From Verrucomicrobiota bacterium (GTDB lineage: Bacteria; Verrucomicrobiota; Verrucomicrobiia; Limisphaerales; JAGWYX01): 5,160 nt of DNA. Position numbers and translations under genes: made by a program. The notes below the pieces were generated by a model that was not told the DNA's origin, ran no database searches, and worked only from the letters and a program-made list of their open reading frames with translations. Shown one piece after another: positions 1 to 5,160 of this stretch (its first letter is position 1; each line of letters begins with the position of its first letter). Location: contig JAGWYX010000360.1 of the NCBI GenBank assembly GCA_018969165.1, positions 1 to 5,160 of the forward strand, in the 5' to 3' direction.

Positions 1-1388
1 GGGACGACTGGTTCAAGACTCCAGGTTTGGCTTACTGCGCCTATGTCGCCGCCGAGATAGCCTATCCCGAAACCAAGGACCCGGTTTACCTGGCCAAGGC
101 CAACCGCATTTGTGATTGGTTTGCCGACGCCATGGCTGACGAATCGAAGCTCAACGACCTTCAGGACAATAACGTGCATGCCACTTTTTCGTTTTACTTA
201 CCGCTGGCTTTTCTGAAGCAATACGATCGGTCGCATGACCGCCGCTTTCTCGACATGGCTCGCGACCTGGCGTGGGTGCAGATCATGACCTTGTGCACCA
301 CCGCGGCGAAGGATCCCTGGGACCATCCCCTGACCGGGGCTACTTGCGTCGGAGTTCGCGGTTGCGTGGACTACGATTGCTCCCCCAATCTGTGCCAGGA
401 AAAGGACTTGAATTTCGTCCATCTGATCGGCCCGTTGCTGGATCACGTCCACGGTCCGGCTTACGGCAAATACCTGGAATTGCAAATGATGGTTTTGGAT
501 AAGGACGCTTGGAATAGTGCCTGGGCGACTGACTTGCGGAATACCAACCTTCGCACCCTCTATGACACCTTCGCCCGCGGCATGGCGAATCTGGGTTACG
601 CACTCAACCTCAGCAGCGATCCGCGGGTGGTCGCCTTCGAGAAACTGGTTTCCAACGGTGATGTCCGAATTACGCACCGACGGGACATCGCCCTGGCCAA
701 CGGGACGGCTCAGGACCGGACGACGGTTCTCAAGATTCGGTTTTTGCTGCCGGGCCGTTACCGAGTCCGGATCGATGGAAACGACGCCGGCCTAAAGGAC
801 CAACACGAATTGGCTGATGGATTGCGCATCTGGCTGCCGGCCAATACCATGCAAGCGGTCGCGGTGATACCGGAGGCGTTGATGCCACAGGTCCAGCCTG
901 CCCGGGCTTACGATCGGAGTGTGACCTATCTCAGCGATCTCGAACCTTTCGCCGCCCAGCGCGGCACCGGCGGCCCGCAGCCGACGGATCGCCGGGACCG
1001 GAGTTTTGACAACCATACGCTGTCATTGAACGGAGGGACCTATGCCAAAGGACTCGGTTGCGCGGCGAACACCGTGCTGGTTTATCAATTGAAGGGCCAG
1101 TACGAGCGCTTCCGAGCGCGCGTGGGGATTGATCGAGAGGTCGCGGCCGCCCACTCGCCGCCGCCCTCCGCCTTTTTCACCGTGTTCGTGGACGGTTGGC
1201 TCCGATTCGAGAGCGGCCCCATGCGCTCCAACACCCCGGCCCGGTCCATCAACGTGGATGTGCGCAACGCCCAGATGCTCATGTTGCGGGTCTCCAACAA
1301 CTGGGACGATGACGGCGACAATCACAACGACCATGCCGATTGGGCGAACGCAAGCTTGATCGGGAAGGCCGATCAGTCAACCCGGTAG
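1..1388 (+). CDS. Likely exported NPCBM-domain protein, 5' end outside window
   Basis: The frame is open from base 3 to the TAG at 1386-1388, about 461 codons, with no stop before the first TTG at 27, so the true start is upstream and the TTG is not a credible start. The first half (to about base 650) is helix-rich with paired amphipathic helices and aromatic residues, and loosely resembles alpha/alpha-toroid (six-hairpin) glycosidase-like folds. It includes a Cys-rich stretch (five Cys encoded between about 294 and 395, including CVDYDCSPNLC), which suggests disulfides and export. A short beta-rich section follows (about 660-880). The C-terminus (about 915-1364) matches the NPCBM carbohydrate-binding domain: YLSDL near the start, YAKGLG, a YxRFRARVGID strand, FTVFVDG, and the closing acidic NDHADWANA motif. 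NPCBM domains usually accompany glycoside hydrolases. No catalytic residue can be assigned, so the activity is unknown. The domain call is confident; the enzymatic role is inference. Confidence 0.88.
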   Translation, partial: DDWFKTPGLAYCAYVAAEIAYPETKDPVYLAKANRICDWFADAMADESKLNDLQDNNVHATFSFYLPLAFLKQYDRSHDRRFLDMARDLAWVQIMTLCTTAAKDPWDHPLTGATCVGVRGCVDYDCSPNLCQEKDLNFVHLIGPLLDHVHGPAYGKYLELQMMVLDKDAWNSAWATDLRNTNLRTLYDTFARGMANLGYALNLSSDPRVVAFEKLVSNGDVRITHRRDIALANGTAQDRTTVLKIRFLLPGRYRVRIDGNDAGLKDQHELADGLRIWLPANTMQAVAVIPEALMPQVQPARAYDRSVTYLSDLEPFAAQRGTGGPQPTDRRDRSFDNHTLSLNGGTYAKGLGCAANTVLVYQLKGQYERFRARVGIDREVAAAHSPPPSAFFTVFVDGWLRFESGPMRSNTPARSINVDVRNAQMLMLRVSNNWDDDGDNHNDHADWANASLIGKADQSTR

Positions 1389-1570
1389 CGCTCCGCGGGC
1401 AACGGCTCGGCTTTCCGGGGTGATGCCCTGGACCAGATTCACTCCTGATTCCTGGCGCTTCGCACCAGAATTCCCCGGCTTCGTTCCAATTCGAAAGCCA
1501 ACTCCCGGAAATCCGCGCACAGTGCCGTGGCCAGCGTGAATTTGAAGCGGGAATCAAAGAGTAAAAACCA
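1389..1570. other. Intergenic region, no convincing gene
   Basis: These 182 bases separate the NPCBM gene from the next plus-strand gene. No clear terminator or strong promoter is visible. On the minus strand the part from 1439 to about 1560 reads as an open, amino-acid-like peptide (…ADFRELAFELERSRGIL…). That frame continues antisense through the following small gene and has no support as a gene. It could be a remnant or a dispersed repeat, which cannot be decided from one copy. Confidence 0.5.
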
Positions 1571-1816
1571 ATGAAGGCAATACCTCTGACCTTGATCGTC
1601 GCGGTGCTGCTCGCCATCGGTGGGTTGTGGCTCGCCCGGTCGGCCTGGCGCGCGCATGCGTTCCACCAAGCGAGGCTGGCCGTCGGTGTTAAAAGGCCCC
1701 TTGGCCCGCCCAAGCCCGGTCACAGGCTCCGTCCTCCCGACCCACTTCGGCGGTTTCGGGAGTTGACCCCCGAACAACGGGTCAATCTCGCGAGACAAGG
1801 ACCCATCGGAGGATGA
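1571..1816 (+). CDS. Small single-pass membrane-anchored hypothetical protein (81 aa)
   Basis: The ATG at 1571 is the first start after an in-frame TAA at 1562. Upstream sequence has only a weak purine stretch (AAAGAG), not a good Shine-Dalgarno. The protein has a hydrophobic N-terminal segment, about residues 4-22 (IPLTLIVAVLLAIGGLWLA), consistent with a membrane anchor or uncleaved signal. A basic, Pro-rich linker follows (KRPLGPPKPGHRLRPP), then a compact tail with LTPEQR and a terminal GPIGG. I do not recognise a named family. The well-formed topology and the position 38 bases before a pseudopilin gene on the same strand support a real gene, possibly co-transcribed with it. An overlapping minus-strand frame (1439-1798) is less likely because it lacks any recognisable domain. 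Function unknown. Confidence 0.6.
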   Translation: MKAIPLTLIVAVLLAIGGLWLARSAWRAHAFHQARLAVGVKRPLGPPKPGHRLRPPDPLRRFRELTPEQRVNLARQGPIGG

Positions 1817-1854
1817 GACAGTAACAGCCTACTCCGACGATCACCGATCATTGA

Positions 1855-2541
1855 ATGATGACCCTGCTTATGAACACACCTCAGAGGAATTTCAGATTTC
1901 AGATTTCAGATTTCAGATTTGAGGTCAATCCCCGTCGCGCCTTTACACTCATTGAATTGCTGGTGGTGATCGCCATCCTGGCGATCCTGGCGGGCCTGCT
2001 CCTGCCCGCCTTGGGCCGATCAAAGGCGGAAGCCTATAACGCCGCTTGCGTGAACAATCTCCGGCAACTGGGGATTGCCACCCGCCTCTATTCCGGTGAT
2101 AACCAGGAGCGCTTGCCGAGCGCGGAGATCCTCCCGACGCAACCCATCGATCCGCAGAATCCATTGCCGCGTATCTGCGACGTCCTGGCGCGTTATGTTG
2201 GCAGAACCGCCGGGTCGAGCACAACCAGCGCCACGGTCTTCAAGTGCCCGGCCGATAAGAAGGGTCGATTCGCCGCCGAAGGCTCGAGTTACGAATGGAA
2301 TATCGACCTGAACGGGCAGCACATGGATGAAACCCGAACCGATAGCGCCTTCCTTCTATTGCAGAAAGGGAACCTTGCCGGCGGAATTACGAACTTCGTT
2401 ATGACGTACCCTCCGGGAACGACTCCGCTCTTGCTCGATTATGACGATTTTCACCCCCGGCCGCCCAAGCCCGGCAAGAATGTTGTCTTTATGGACGGGC
2501 ACGTGGCGCCTCTGGAAGGCAGTCACGAGGGCTCCGACTAA
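1855..2541 (+). CDS. Pseudopilin-like protein, prepilin N-terminal methylation and H-X-DG family (228 aa)
   Basis: Residues 28-48 (RAFTLIELLVVIAILAILAG) are a classic type IV prepilin/type II secretion pseudopilin signal. Cleavage is expected between Ala29 and Phe30, with the conserved Glu at +5 (Glu34) and a hydrophobic helix that anchors the protein in the inner membrane until a prepilin peptidase (PilD/GspO type) acts. Ala replaces the more usual Gly at -1. Other family marks are CVNNLRQLGIATRLYSGDN (65-83), FKCPAD (129-134) and the C-terminal FMDGHV (212-217). His200 lies 13 residues before Asp214-Gly215, a spaced-out version of the H-X9-DG motif. An in-frame TGA at 1852 fixes the start at 1855, 1858 or 1870. 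No good Shine-Dalgarno precedes any of them, and no ATG, GTG or TTG lies between 1870 and the prepilin motif. The leader is unusually basic and repeat-derived. Such proteins are multicopy in Verrucomicrobiota and Planctomycetota and mostly of unknown role. Confidence 0.93.
   Translation: MMTLLMNTPQRNFRFQISDFRFEVNPRRAFTLIELLVVIAILAILAGLLLPALGRSKAEAYNAACVNNLRQLGIATRLYSGDNQERLPSAEILPTQPIDPQNPLPRICDVLARYVGRTAGSSTTSATVFKCPADKKGRFAAEGSSYEWNIDLNGQHMDETRTDSAFLLLQKGNLAGGITNFVMTYPPGTTPLLLDYDDFHPRPPKPGKNVVFMDGHVAPLEGSHEGSD
1891..1920 (+). repeat. Heptanucleotide tandem repeat TTCAGAT, about 4.3 copies
   Basis: Four exact copies of TTCAGAT run from 1891 to 1918, followed by TT of a partial fifth. The array lies inside the pseudopilin coding region and encodes FRFQISDFRF in the leader before the prepilin signal. 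The unit is not a multiple of three, so gain or loss of one copy would shift the frame. Confidence 0.95.
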
Positions 2542-2542
2542 A

Positions 2543-2555
2543 GAGGCTCAGCCTC
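2543..2555 (+). other. Short perfect hairpin just after the pseudopilin stop
   Basis: GAGGCTCAGCCTC begins two bases after the TAA at 2539-2541. It can form a 5-bp GC-rich stem (GAGGC/GCCTC) with a TCA loop. No T-run follows, so it is not a canonical intrinsic terminator; it could be a 3' end stabiliser or chance. Confidence 0.4.
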
Positions 2556-2562
2556 CGACCAT

Positions 2563-2607
2563 CAGGCTTCGCCAGGCTCAGGCTTCAGGCTTCGCTCAGG
2601 CTTCGCT
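2563..2607. repeat. Degenerate short tandem repeat CAGGCTTCGCT
   Basis: Five CAGGCT-starting units lie head to tail in 45 bases, at 2563, 2573, 2579, 2586 and 2597. The last two are exact 11-mers, CAGGCTTCGCT; the others are shortened or altered. This looks like slippage-generated noncoding repeat. The units are too short and have no spacers, so it is not a CRISPR array. Confidence 0.8.
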
Positions 2608-2653
2608 GTCGCCTGGTTAAGTTGTTGCATGGCTGTTAGATATGGATGAAATG

Positions 2654-2684
2654 GCGCTCCTGGAGGGCCTTAGCGCTTGTTTTT
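2654..2684 (+). terminator. Possible intrinsic terminator of the pseudopilin transcript
   Basis: GCGCT (2654-2658) and AGCGC (2672-2676) can pair around a 13-nt loop, and the right arm is followed by TTGTTTTT. The stem is short and the loop long, so this is a weak candidate. Its place about 110 bases after the pseudopilin stop and its orientation fit a plus-strand terminator. A second TGTTTTTGG copy sits at 2690-2698. Confidence 0.3.
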
Positions 2685-2808
2685 GGGCCTGTTTTTGGCG
2701 CGTAAGGCAACCCCGTCAGGTATCTCCCCACCACTTCAGCTTGCAGCTGACCGGCGGATCTGCTTGAACGCGCGGGTGGGATCGGTTGTATGCCTGGCGA
2801 TGCAGGCT

Positions 2809-2976
2809 TACTGACCAGACCCTGGGATAGAATACAGTTTGTGGCGTCGCTTTTGGCTTCTGGCTAGGCGCCAGACCGGGAGTGTATCCCAAGCGATACT
2901 CGACTGCCCGCGCAACGACGCCCCAGGGCAAATTGGCCGCTGGCAAACTGTATTCTATCCCAGGGTCTGGTCAGTA
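2809..2976. mobile_element. MITE-like element, 168 bp with perfect 33-bp terminal inverted repeats
   Basis: The arm at 2809-2841 (beginning TACTGACCAGACCCTGG) is repeated exactly as its reverse complement at 2944-2976, with no mismatch over 33 bases. Identity stops abruptly at both edges. The outermost bases of each arm are TA, which fits a TA target duplication as made by IS630/Tc1-mariner-type transposases. Excluding TA, the element is 164 bp with 31-bp arms. The 102-bp interior has no transposase and no credible gene. It contains a hairpin, TCTGGC/GCCAGA (2859-2864 with 2870-2875), and a 7-bp inverted pair, GGCGTCG/CGACGCC (2843-2849 with 2916-2922). It sits between convergent genes. The inverted repeat is directly visible; the MITE reading and family are inference from one copy. 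A structured RNA or transcription-blocking cruciform is the alternative. Confidence 0.68.
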
Positions 2977-3071
2977 GATCGAAAAAACGTGGTCAAAAAT
3001 CGGCTTTAAGGCCATAAATGCGCCCTCAATTTTCCAGTTCCGCCTTGCAACCAAATGTTTGTCCCGGCGAT

Positions 3072-3089
3072 AGCAAGGAGAGCAAGGAG
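3072..3089. repeat. Exact 9-bp tandem duplication AGCAAGGAG
   Basis: AGCAAGGAG occurs twice head to tail in noncoding sequence about 50 bases beyond the CLC stop codon. It is most likely a replication-slippage duplication. Confidence 0.75.
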
Positions 3090-3141
3090 AAAGGTGACCA
3101 AAACCTGATCTGGCCGCAATGGGTGCTCGGGTTCAAGGAAT

Positions 3142-4911
3142 CTACAGCGCCTTCTCGCGCACCTCTTCCTCCTCGAGGTAGCGCAGCCGGGCGGCCATGA
3201 CGCACGCCCGCCCCAGGTAACCCACGATCCGCCGAGGCTCGTGCCGGTCCACCACCGGCAGCCGGCCCACGTCATGCTTCAGCATCTTGGCAATCGCGTC
3301 GTGCAGGAGTTCGTCCGGATAGGTCACGGTCAGGTTCGACTTGCCTGCCTCCAGGACCGTCGTGTGGGTCGCCAGTCCGCGCTGCAACGCCCGCACCACA
3401 TCCCCGCGGGTGATAATCCCCGTCAGCCGCTTCTGTCCGTCCACGATCAATGTCCCCTGCCGCCGCGAGAGGGCCGGGTCCCCCCGGGCAATCAGGTCCG
3501 AGAGTTGCGTCACCTTCATGTCCGCCGGGATCGTGGGCGGATGCGTGTCCATGACTTCTCCGACGCGCAACAATTCGAGCAGATCGACGCTGTACTCGCG
3601 CGAGATGTGGTGGCCGCGCCGCGCGACTTTCTCGGTGAGAATCGAGCGCCGGAGCAACAGCACGGTGACTCCCAGCGCCGCCACCGATCCAATCAACAGG
3701 CCGGGCAAGGCATTGAGGTCGTGCGTCAACTCCAACGCGAATACCGTCGCCGTGAACGGCGAGCGCATCGTCCCTCCCATCATCGCCGCCATCCCGATCA
3801 TCGCCCAAAGTCCCACATCCCCGACTGGAATCCAGTGCGCGGCGAACGCCCCGAGAGCCCCGCCCATGATCAGCAGGGGCGCCAGCACCCCGCCGGAAGT
3901 GCCGGACCCCAGGGCGATCGACCACACCAGGCCCTTGCCGATCAACAACCCAATCAATGCCACGCCCACGATTTCTCCGCGCAGCAGCGCGTGGATCGTG
4001 TCGTAACCCACCCCCAGGACCCGCGGATCGATCCAGCCCCCCACCCCGACGAACACCGCCCCGATCGCCGGCCACCACATCCAGTGGATCGGCAGTTTGC
4101 CAAACAGGTCCTCGCAGCCGTAAACCAGCGTCGTCAACAGACCCGAGCCGAACCCCCCGGCGATGCCCACCAGGAACGCCATCCCCAGAACCCCCATGCT
4201 CAGCGGGGCATGGGCGGTGACCGGGAAGATGGGACCGGGCCCCAGCAGTGGAACACGCAGCATGGCCGCGACCAGCGAGGCGATCGCCACCGGAATAAAA
4301 CTGCGCGGCTTCCACTCGAACAGCAGCAACTCCACCGCCAGGAGCACCGCCGCCACCGGCGTCGCAAACACGGCCGACATCCCGCCCGCCGCCCCGGCTA
4401 CCAGCAAGGTCTTGCGCTCGGCCGCCGACAGGTGGAAGAACTGGGCGAATAATGAACCGAACGCACCCCCGGTCATGATGATCGGCCCCTCCGCCCCAAA
4501 CGGCCCACCGGTCCCGATCGAAAGCGCCGACGAGATCGGCTTGAGCACCGCCACCTTGGGCTCCATCCGGCTGCGCCCGATCAGGATGGCCTCCAGGGCC
4601 TCGGGGATGCCGTGGCCGCGAATCTTGTCCGATCCGTACCGCGCCATCAACCCGATGATCACCGAGCCCACCACGGGCACCAGCACCACCCAAAAGCCCA
4701 GGCCATTGCCCACCGGCGTTACCGTCCGGTCGGTCGAGAAATGATGGTAGAACGACACGTTGGTGATCAGCGCGATCAACCACAGCAGGACATAGGCGAT
4801 GACGGCGCTGATGGCCCCGATCAACAGGGCCATCGCCGACAAGGTCAACACCCGCGCGTCGGTCGTAAAATCCGCCAACGAATCTTCAAAGGTCTCGGTT
4901 CTCGTAGTCAT
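3142..4911 (-). CDS. CLC-family chloride channel or H+/Cl- antiporter with two CBS domains (589 aa)
   Basis: This is an inner-membrane anion transport protein. Residues about 20-430 form the hydrophobic CLC core. The three anion-binding signatures are present in order: GHGIP (99-103), GAEGP (139-143) with the gating glutamate Glu141, and GGVLAP (340-345). Compared with E. coli ClcA, the filter Ser107 position is His100, common in some bacterial CLC proteins. By hand alignment the inner proton Glu203 position is Leu195, next to Glu194, and the central Tyr445 position is Leu425 (SILTEKVARRG). The protein may therefore be a channel or an atypical exchanger; sequence alone cannot decide. The cytoplasmic C-terminus has two CBS domains (about 448-511 and 517-580), typical adenosine-nucleotide sensors, then an acidic EEEEVREK tail. 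The length is normal for CLC plus CBS. The ATG at 4911 is the first possible start after the in-frame stop at 5014-5016. No good Shine-Dalgarno is visible. The gene stands alone and converges on its left neighbours. Confidence 0.97.
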   Translation of the reverse strand: MTTRTETFEDSLADFTTDARVLTLSAMALLIGAISAVIAYVLLWLIALITNVSFYHHFSTDRTVTPVGNGLGFWVVLVPVVGSVIIGLMARYGSDKIRGHGIPEALEAILIGRSRMEPKVAVLKPISSALSIGTGGPFGAEGPIIMTGGAFGSLFAQFFHLSAAERKTLLVAGAAGGMSAVFATPVAAVLLAVELLLFEWKPRSFIPVAIASLVAAMLRVPLLGPGPIFPVTAHAPLSMGVLGMAFLVGIAGGFGSGLLTTLVYGCEDLFGKLPIHWMWWPAIGAVFVGVGGWIDPRVLGVGYDTIHALLRGEIVGVALIGLLIGKGLVWSIALGSGTSGGVLAPLLIMGGALGAFAAHWIPVGDVGLWAMIGMAAMMGGTMRSPFTATVFALELTHDLNALPGLLIGSVAALGVTVLLLRRSILTEKVARRGHHISREYSVDLLELLRVGEVMDTHPPTIPADMKVTQLSDLIARGDPALSRRQGTLIVDGQKRLTGIITRGDVVRALQRGLATHTTVLEAGKSNLTVTYPDELLHDAIAKMLKHDVGRLPVVDRHEPRRIVGYLGRACVMAARLRYLEEEEVREKAL

Positions 4912-5106
4912 AGGTTGCCAGGCCTTGGCGCACGCGTCGGTCCGGGGGGGGAAGTGGCCAGCGTGCGGAGCAGCACCCTCCCAGACTACACCCGAGGCCG
5001 CCGGGGGGACAACTTATTTGTCAGATTAAGCATCCTCGGGCAACCCTGAACCGCACGTAAATTTCTAAAAAGATGAAAAAAAGTGCTGCCGGACGCATTT
5101 TTTCTG
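4912..5106. other. Upstream region of the CLC gene
   Basis: This is the divergent intergenic space before the CLC start. It carries a run of eight G (4944-4951; C on the CLC transcript strand) and a run of six G (5003-5008). A short self-complementary stretch, GCCAGGCCTTGGC (4917-4929), falls where a ribosome binding site would be expected. At 5076-5103 an A-run, TGC/GCA and a T-run make a weak, imperfect hairpin. I see no convincing minus-strand promoter and no fluoride-riboswitch-like sequence. Confidence 0.4.
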
Positions 5107-5136
5107 TTGACTTAACATAGATAATATGTCTATATC
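5107..5136 (+). promoter_or_regulatory. Promoter-like sequence, TTGACT and TATATC with 18-bp spacing
   Basis: TTGACT (5107-5112) matches the sigma-70 -35 consensus TTGACA at five of six positions. TATATC (5131-5136), 18 bases downstream, is a plausible -10. An AT-rich stretch lies just upstream. If used, transcription would start at about 5142-5144, at or beside the ATG at 5143. ATAATAT (5121-5127) looks more like a -10 by itself but is too close to this -35. Confidence 0.45.
5117..5133. promoter_or_regulatory. Operator-like palindrome in the promoter spacer
   Basis: ATAGATAATATGTCTAT has 5-bp inverted arms, ATAGA and TCTAT, around 7 bases. An overlapping pair ACATA/TATGT (5115-5119 with 5125-5129) adds symmetry. 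It fills the space between the -35 and -10 candidates and overlaps the latter, the usual place for a repressor site. The cognate regulator is unknown. Confidence 0.4.
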
Positions 5137-5142
5137 TCGCGC

Positions 5143-5160
5143 ATGTCGGCACGCATTCCA
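5143..5160 (+). CDS. Possible start of a gene running out of the window
   Basis: An ATG at 5143 opens the frame MSARIP to the window edge. Only six codons are visible, so the product cannot be named. Support comes solely from the promoter-like sequence just upstream and the divergent layout. No Shine-Dalgarno is present. If the promoter is real, the mRNA would be leaderless; otherwise the true start is beyond the window. Confidence 0.3.

Larger units (their letters stand above)
2542..3141. other. Convergent intergenic region of about 600 bases
   Basis: This stretch separates the plus-strand pseudopilin gene from the minus-strand CLC gene. It holds the short tandem repeat, the possible terminator and the MITE-like element listed separately. 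The part from 2700 to 2808 contains only a small hairpin (CAGCT/AGCTG around 2739-2751). The part from 2977 to 3141 contains an exact 9-bp tandem duplication and no strong terminator for the CLC transcript. Minus-strand open frames here (2716-2946 and 3006-3275) have no recognisable domain. The first runs through the MITE-like arms and the second overlaps the CLC gene, so neither is called. Confidence 0.6.

Noticed and set aside
27..29. TTG as the start codon of the first gene
   Set aside because: The frame is open to the window edge and the sequence before the TTG (DDWFKTPG) reads as continuing protein, so the gene is truncated by the window.
1439..1798. Minus-strand open frame of 119 codons opposite the small membrane protein gene
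   Set aside because: No recognisable domain. The plus-strand reading has a clean membrane anchor and fits the gene order better, although this choice is only moderately certain.
1891..1920. Repeat array considered as a CRISPR
   Set aside because: The units are 7 bases, directly adjacent with no spacers, and are translated.
2716..2946. Minus-strand open frame of 76 codons across the inverted repeat element
   Set aside because: It reads through one whole inverted repeat arm and the interior, begins inside the other arm, and has no domain, ribosome binding site or coding signature.
3006..3275. Minus-strand open frame of 89 codons with a hydrophobic stretch beyond the CLC stop
   Set aside because: Its first part overlaps the CLC C-terminus out of frame, and its Trp/Arg/Cys-rich start looks like shadow translation; the hydrophobic patch alone is weak support.
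3241..4452. Long plus-strand open frame (403 codons) opposite the CLC gene
   Set aside because: It lies fully antisense to a clear CLC gene; its composition (many Arg, His, Pro, Gln) is typical of a GC-rich shadow frame and no domain is visible.
3272..4783. Second minus-strand open frame of 503 codons overlapping the CLC gene
   Set aside because: It is an alternative frame of the same strand, rich in Gly, Arg, Asp and Ala without hydrophobic segments or motifs, while the CLC frame carries all family signatures.
4912..5106. Fluoride or other riboswitch before the CLC gene
   Set aside because: No conserved riboswitch core could be recognised on the minus strand, and the CLC protein has the general GxEGP signature rather than features I would assign to fluoride-specific members.

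Overview
The window is a GC-rich bacterial segment. It most resembles a member of the Verrucomicrobiota, with Planctomycetota or Lentisphaerota as the next candidates. The reasons are a protein with an NPCBM-type carbohydrate-binding domain, a stand-alone pseudopilin-like 'prepilin N-terminal methylation / H-X9-DG' protein of the kind amplified in those phyla, weak or absent Shine-Dalgarno sequences, and a heptamer repeat at the pseudopilin N-terminus. The taxonomic call is inference from gene content, not from a marker gene.

Layout. Bases 1-1388 (+) hold the 3' part of a gene for a likely exported, helix-rich protein ending in an NPCBM domain; its start lies before the window. After 182 bases without a convincing gene come a small membrane-anchored protein (1571-1816, +) and, 38 bases later, a pseudopilin-like protein (1855-2541, +). 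These two may form a transcription unit. Next is a 600-base stretch without a convincing gene (2542-3141). It holds a decayed short tandem repeat, a possible terminator, and a 168-bp element with perfect 33-bp terminal inverted repeats whose outermost bases are TA. That element looks like a MITE. A complete CLC-family chloride transporter/channel with two C-terminal CBS domains follows on the minus strand (3142-4911). Beyond it is a divergent intergenic region. It ends in a promoter-like sequence with a palindrome in its spacer, followed almost at once by an ATG (5143) that may begin a gene running out of the window.

Functionally, the left side fits surface polysaccharide binding or processing next to an envelope pseudopilin of unknown role. 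The CLC gene is a separate, convergent unit for anion transport. No complete, clearly new multi-gene system is visible. The best leads are the MITE-like element, the frame-sensitive heptamer repeat that must be translated to make the pseudopilin, the promoter/operator just before a possible leaderless start, and unusual residues at conserved CLC positions.
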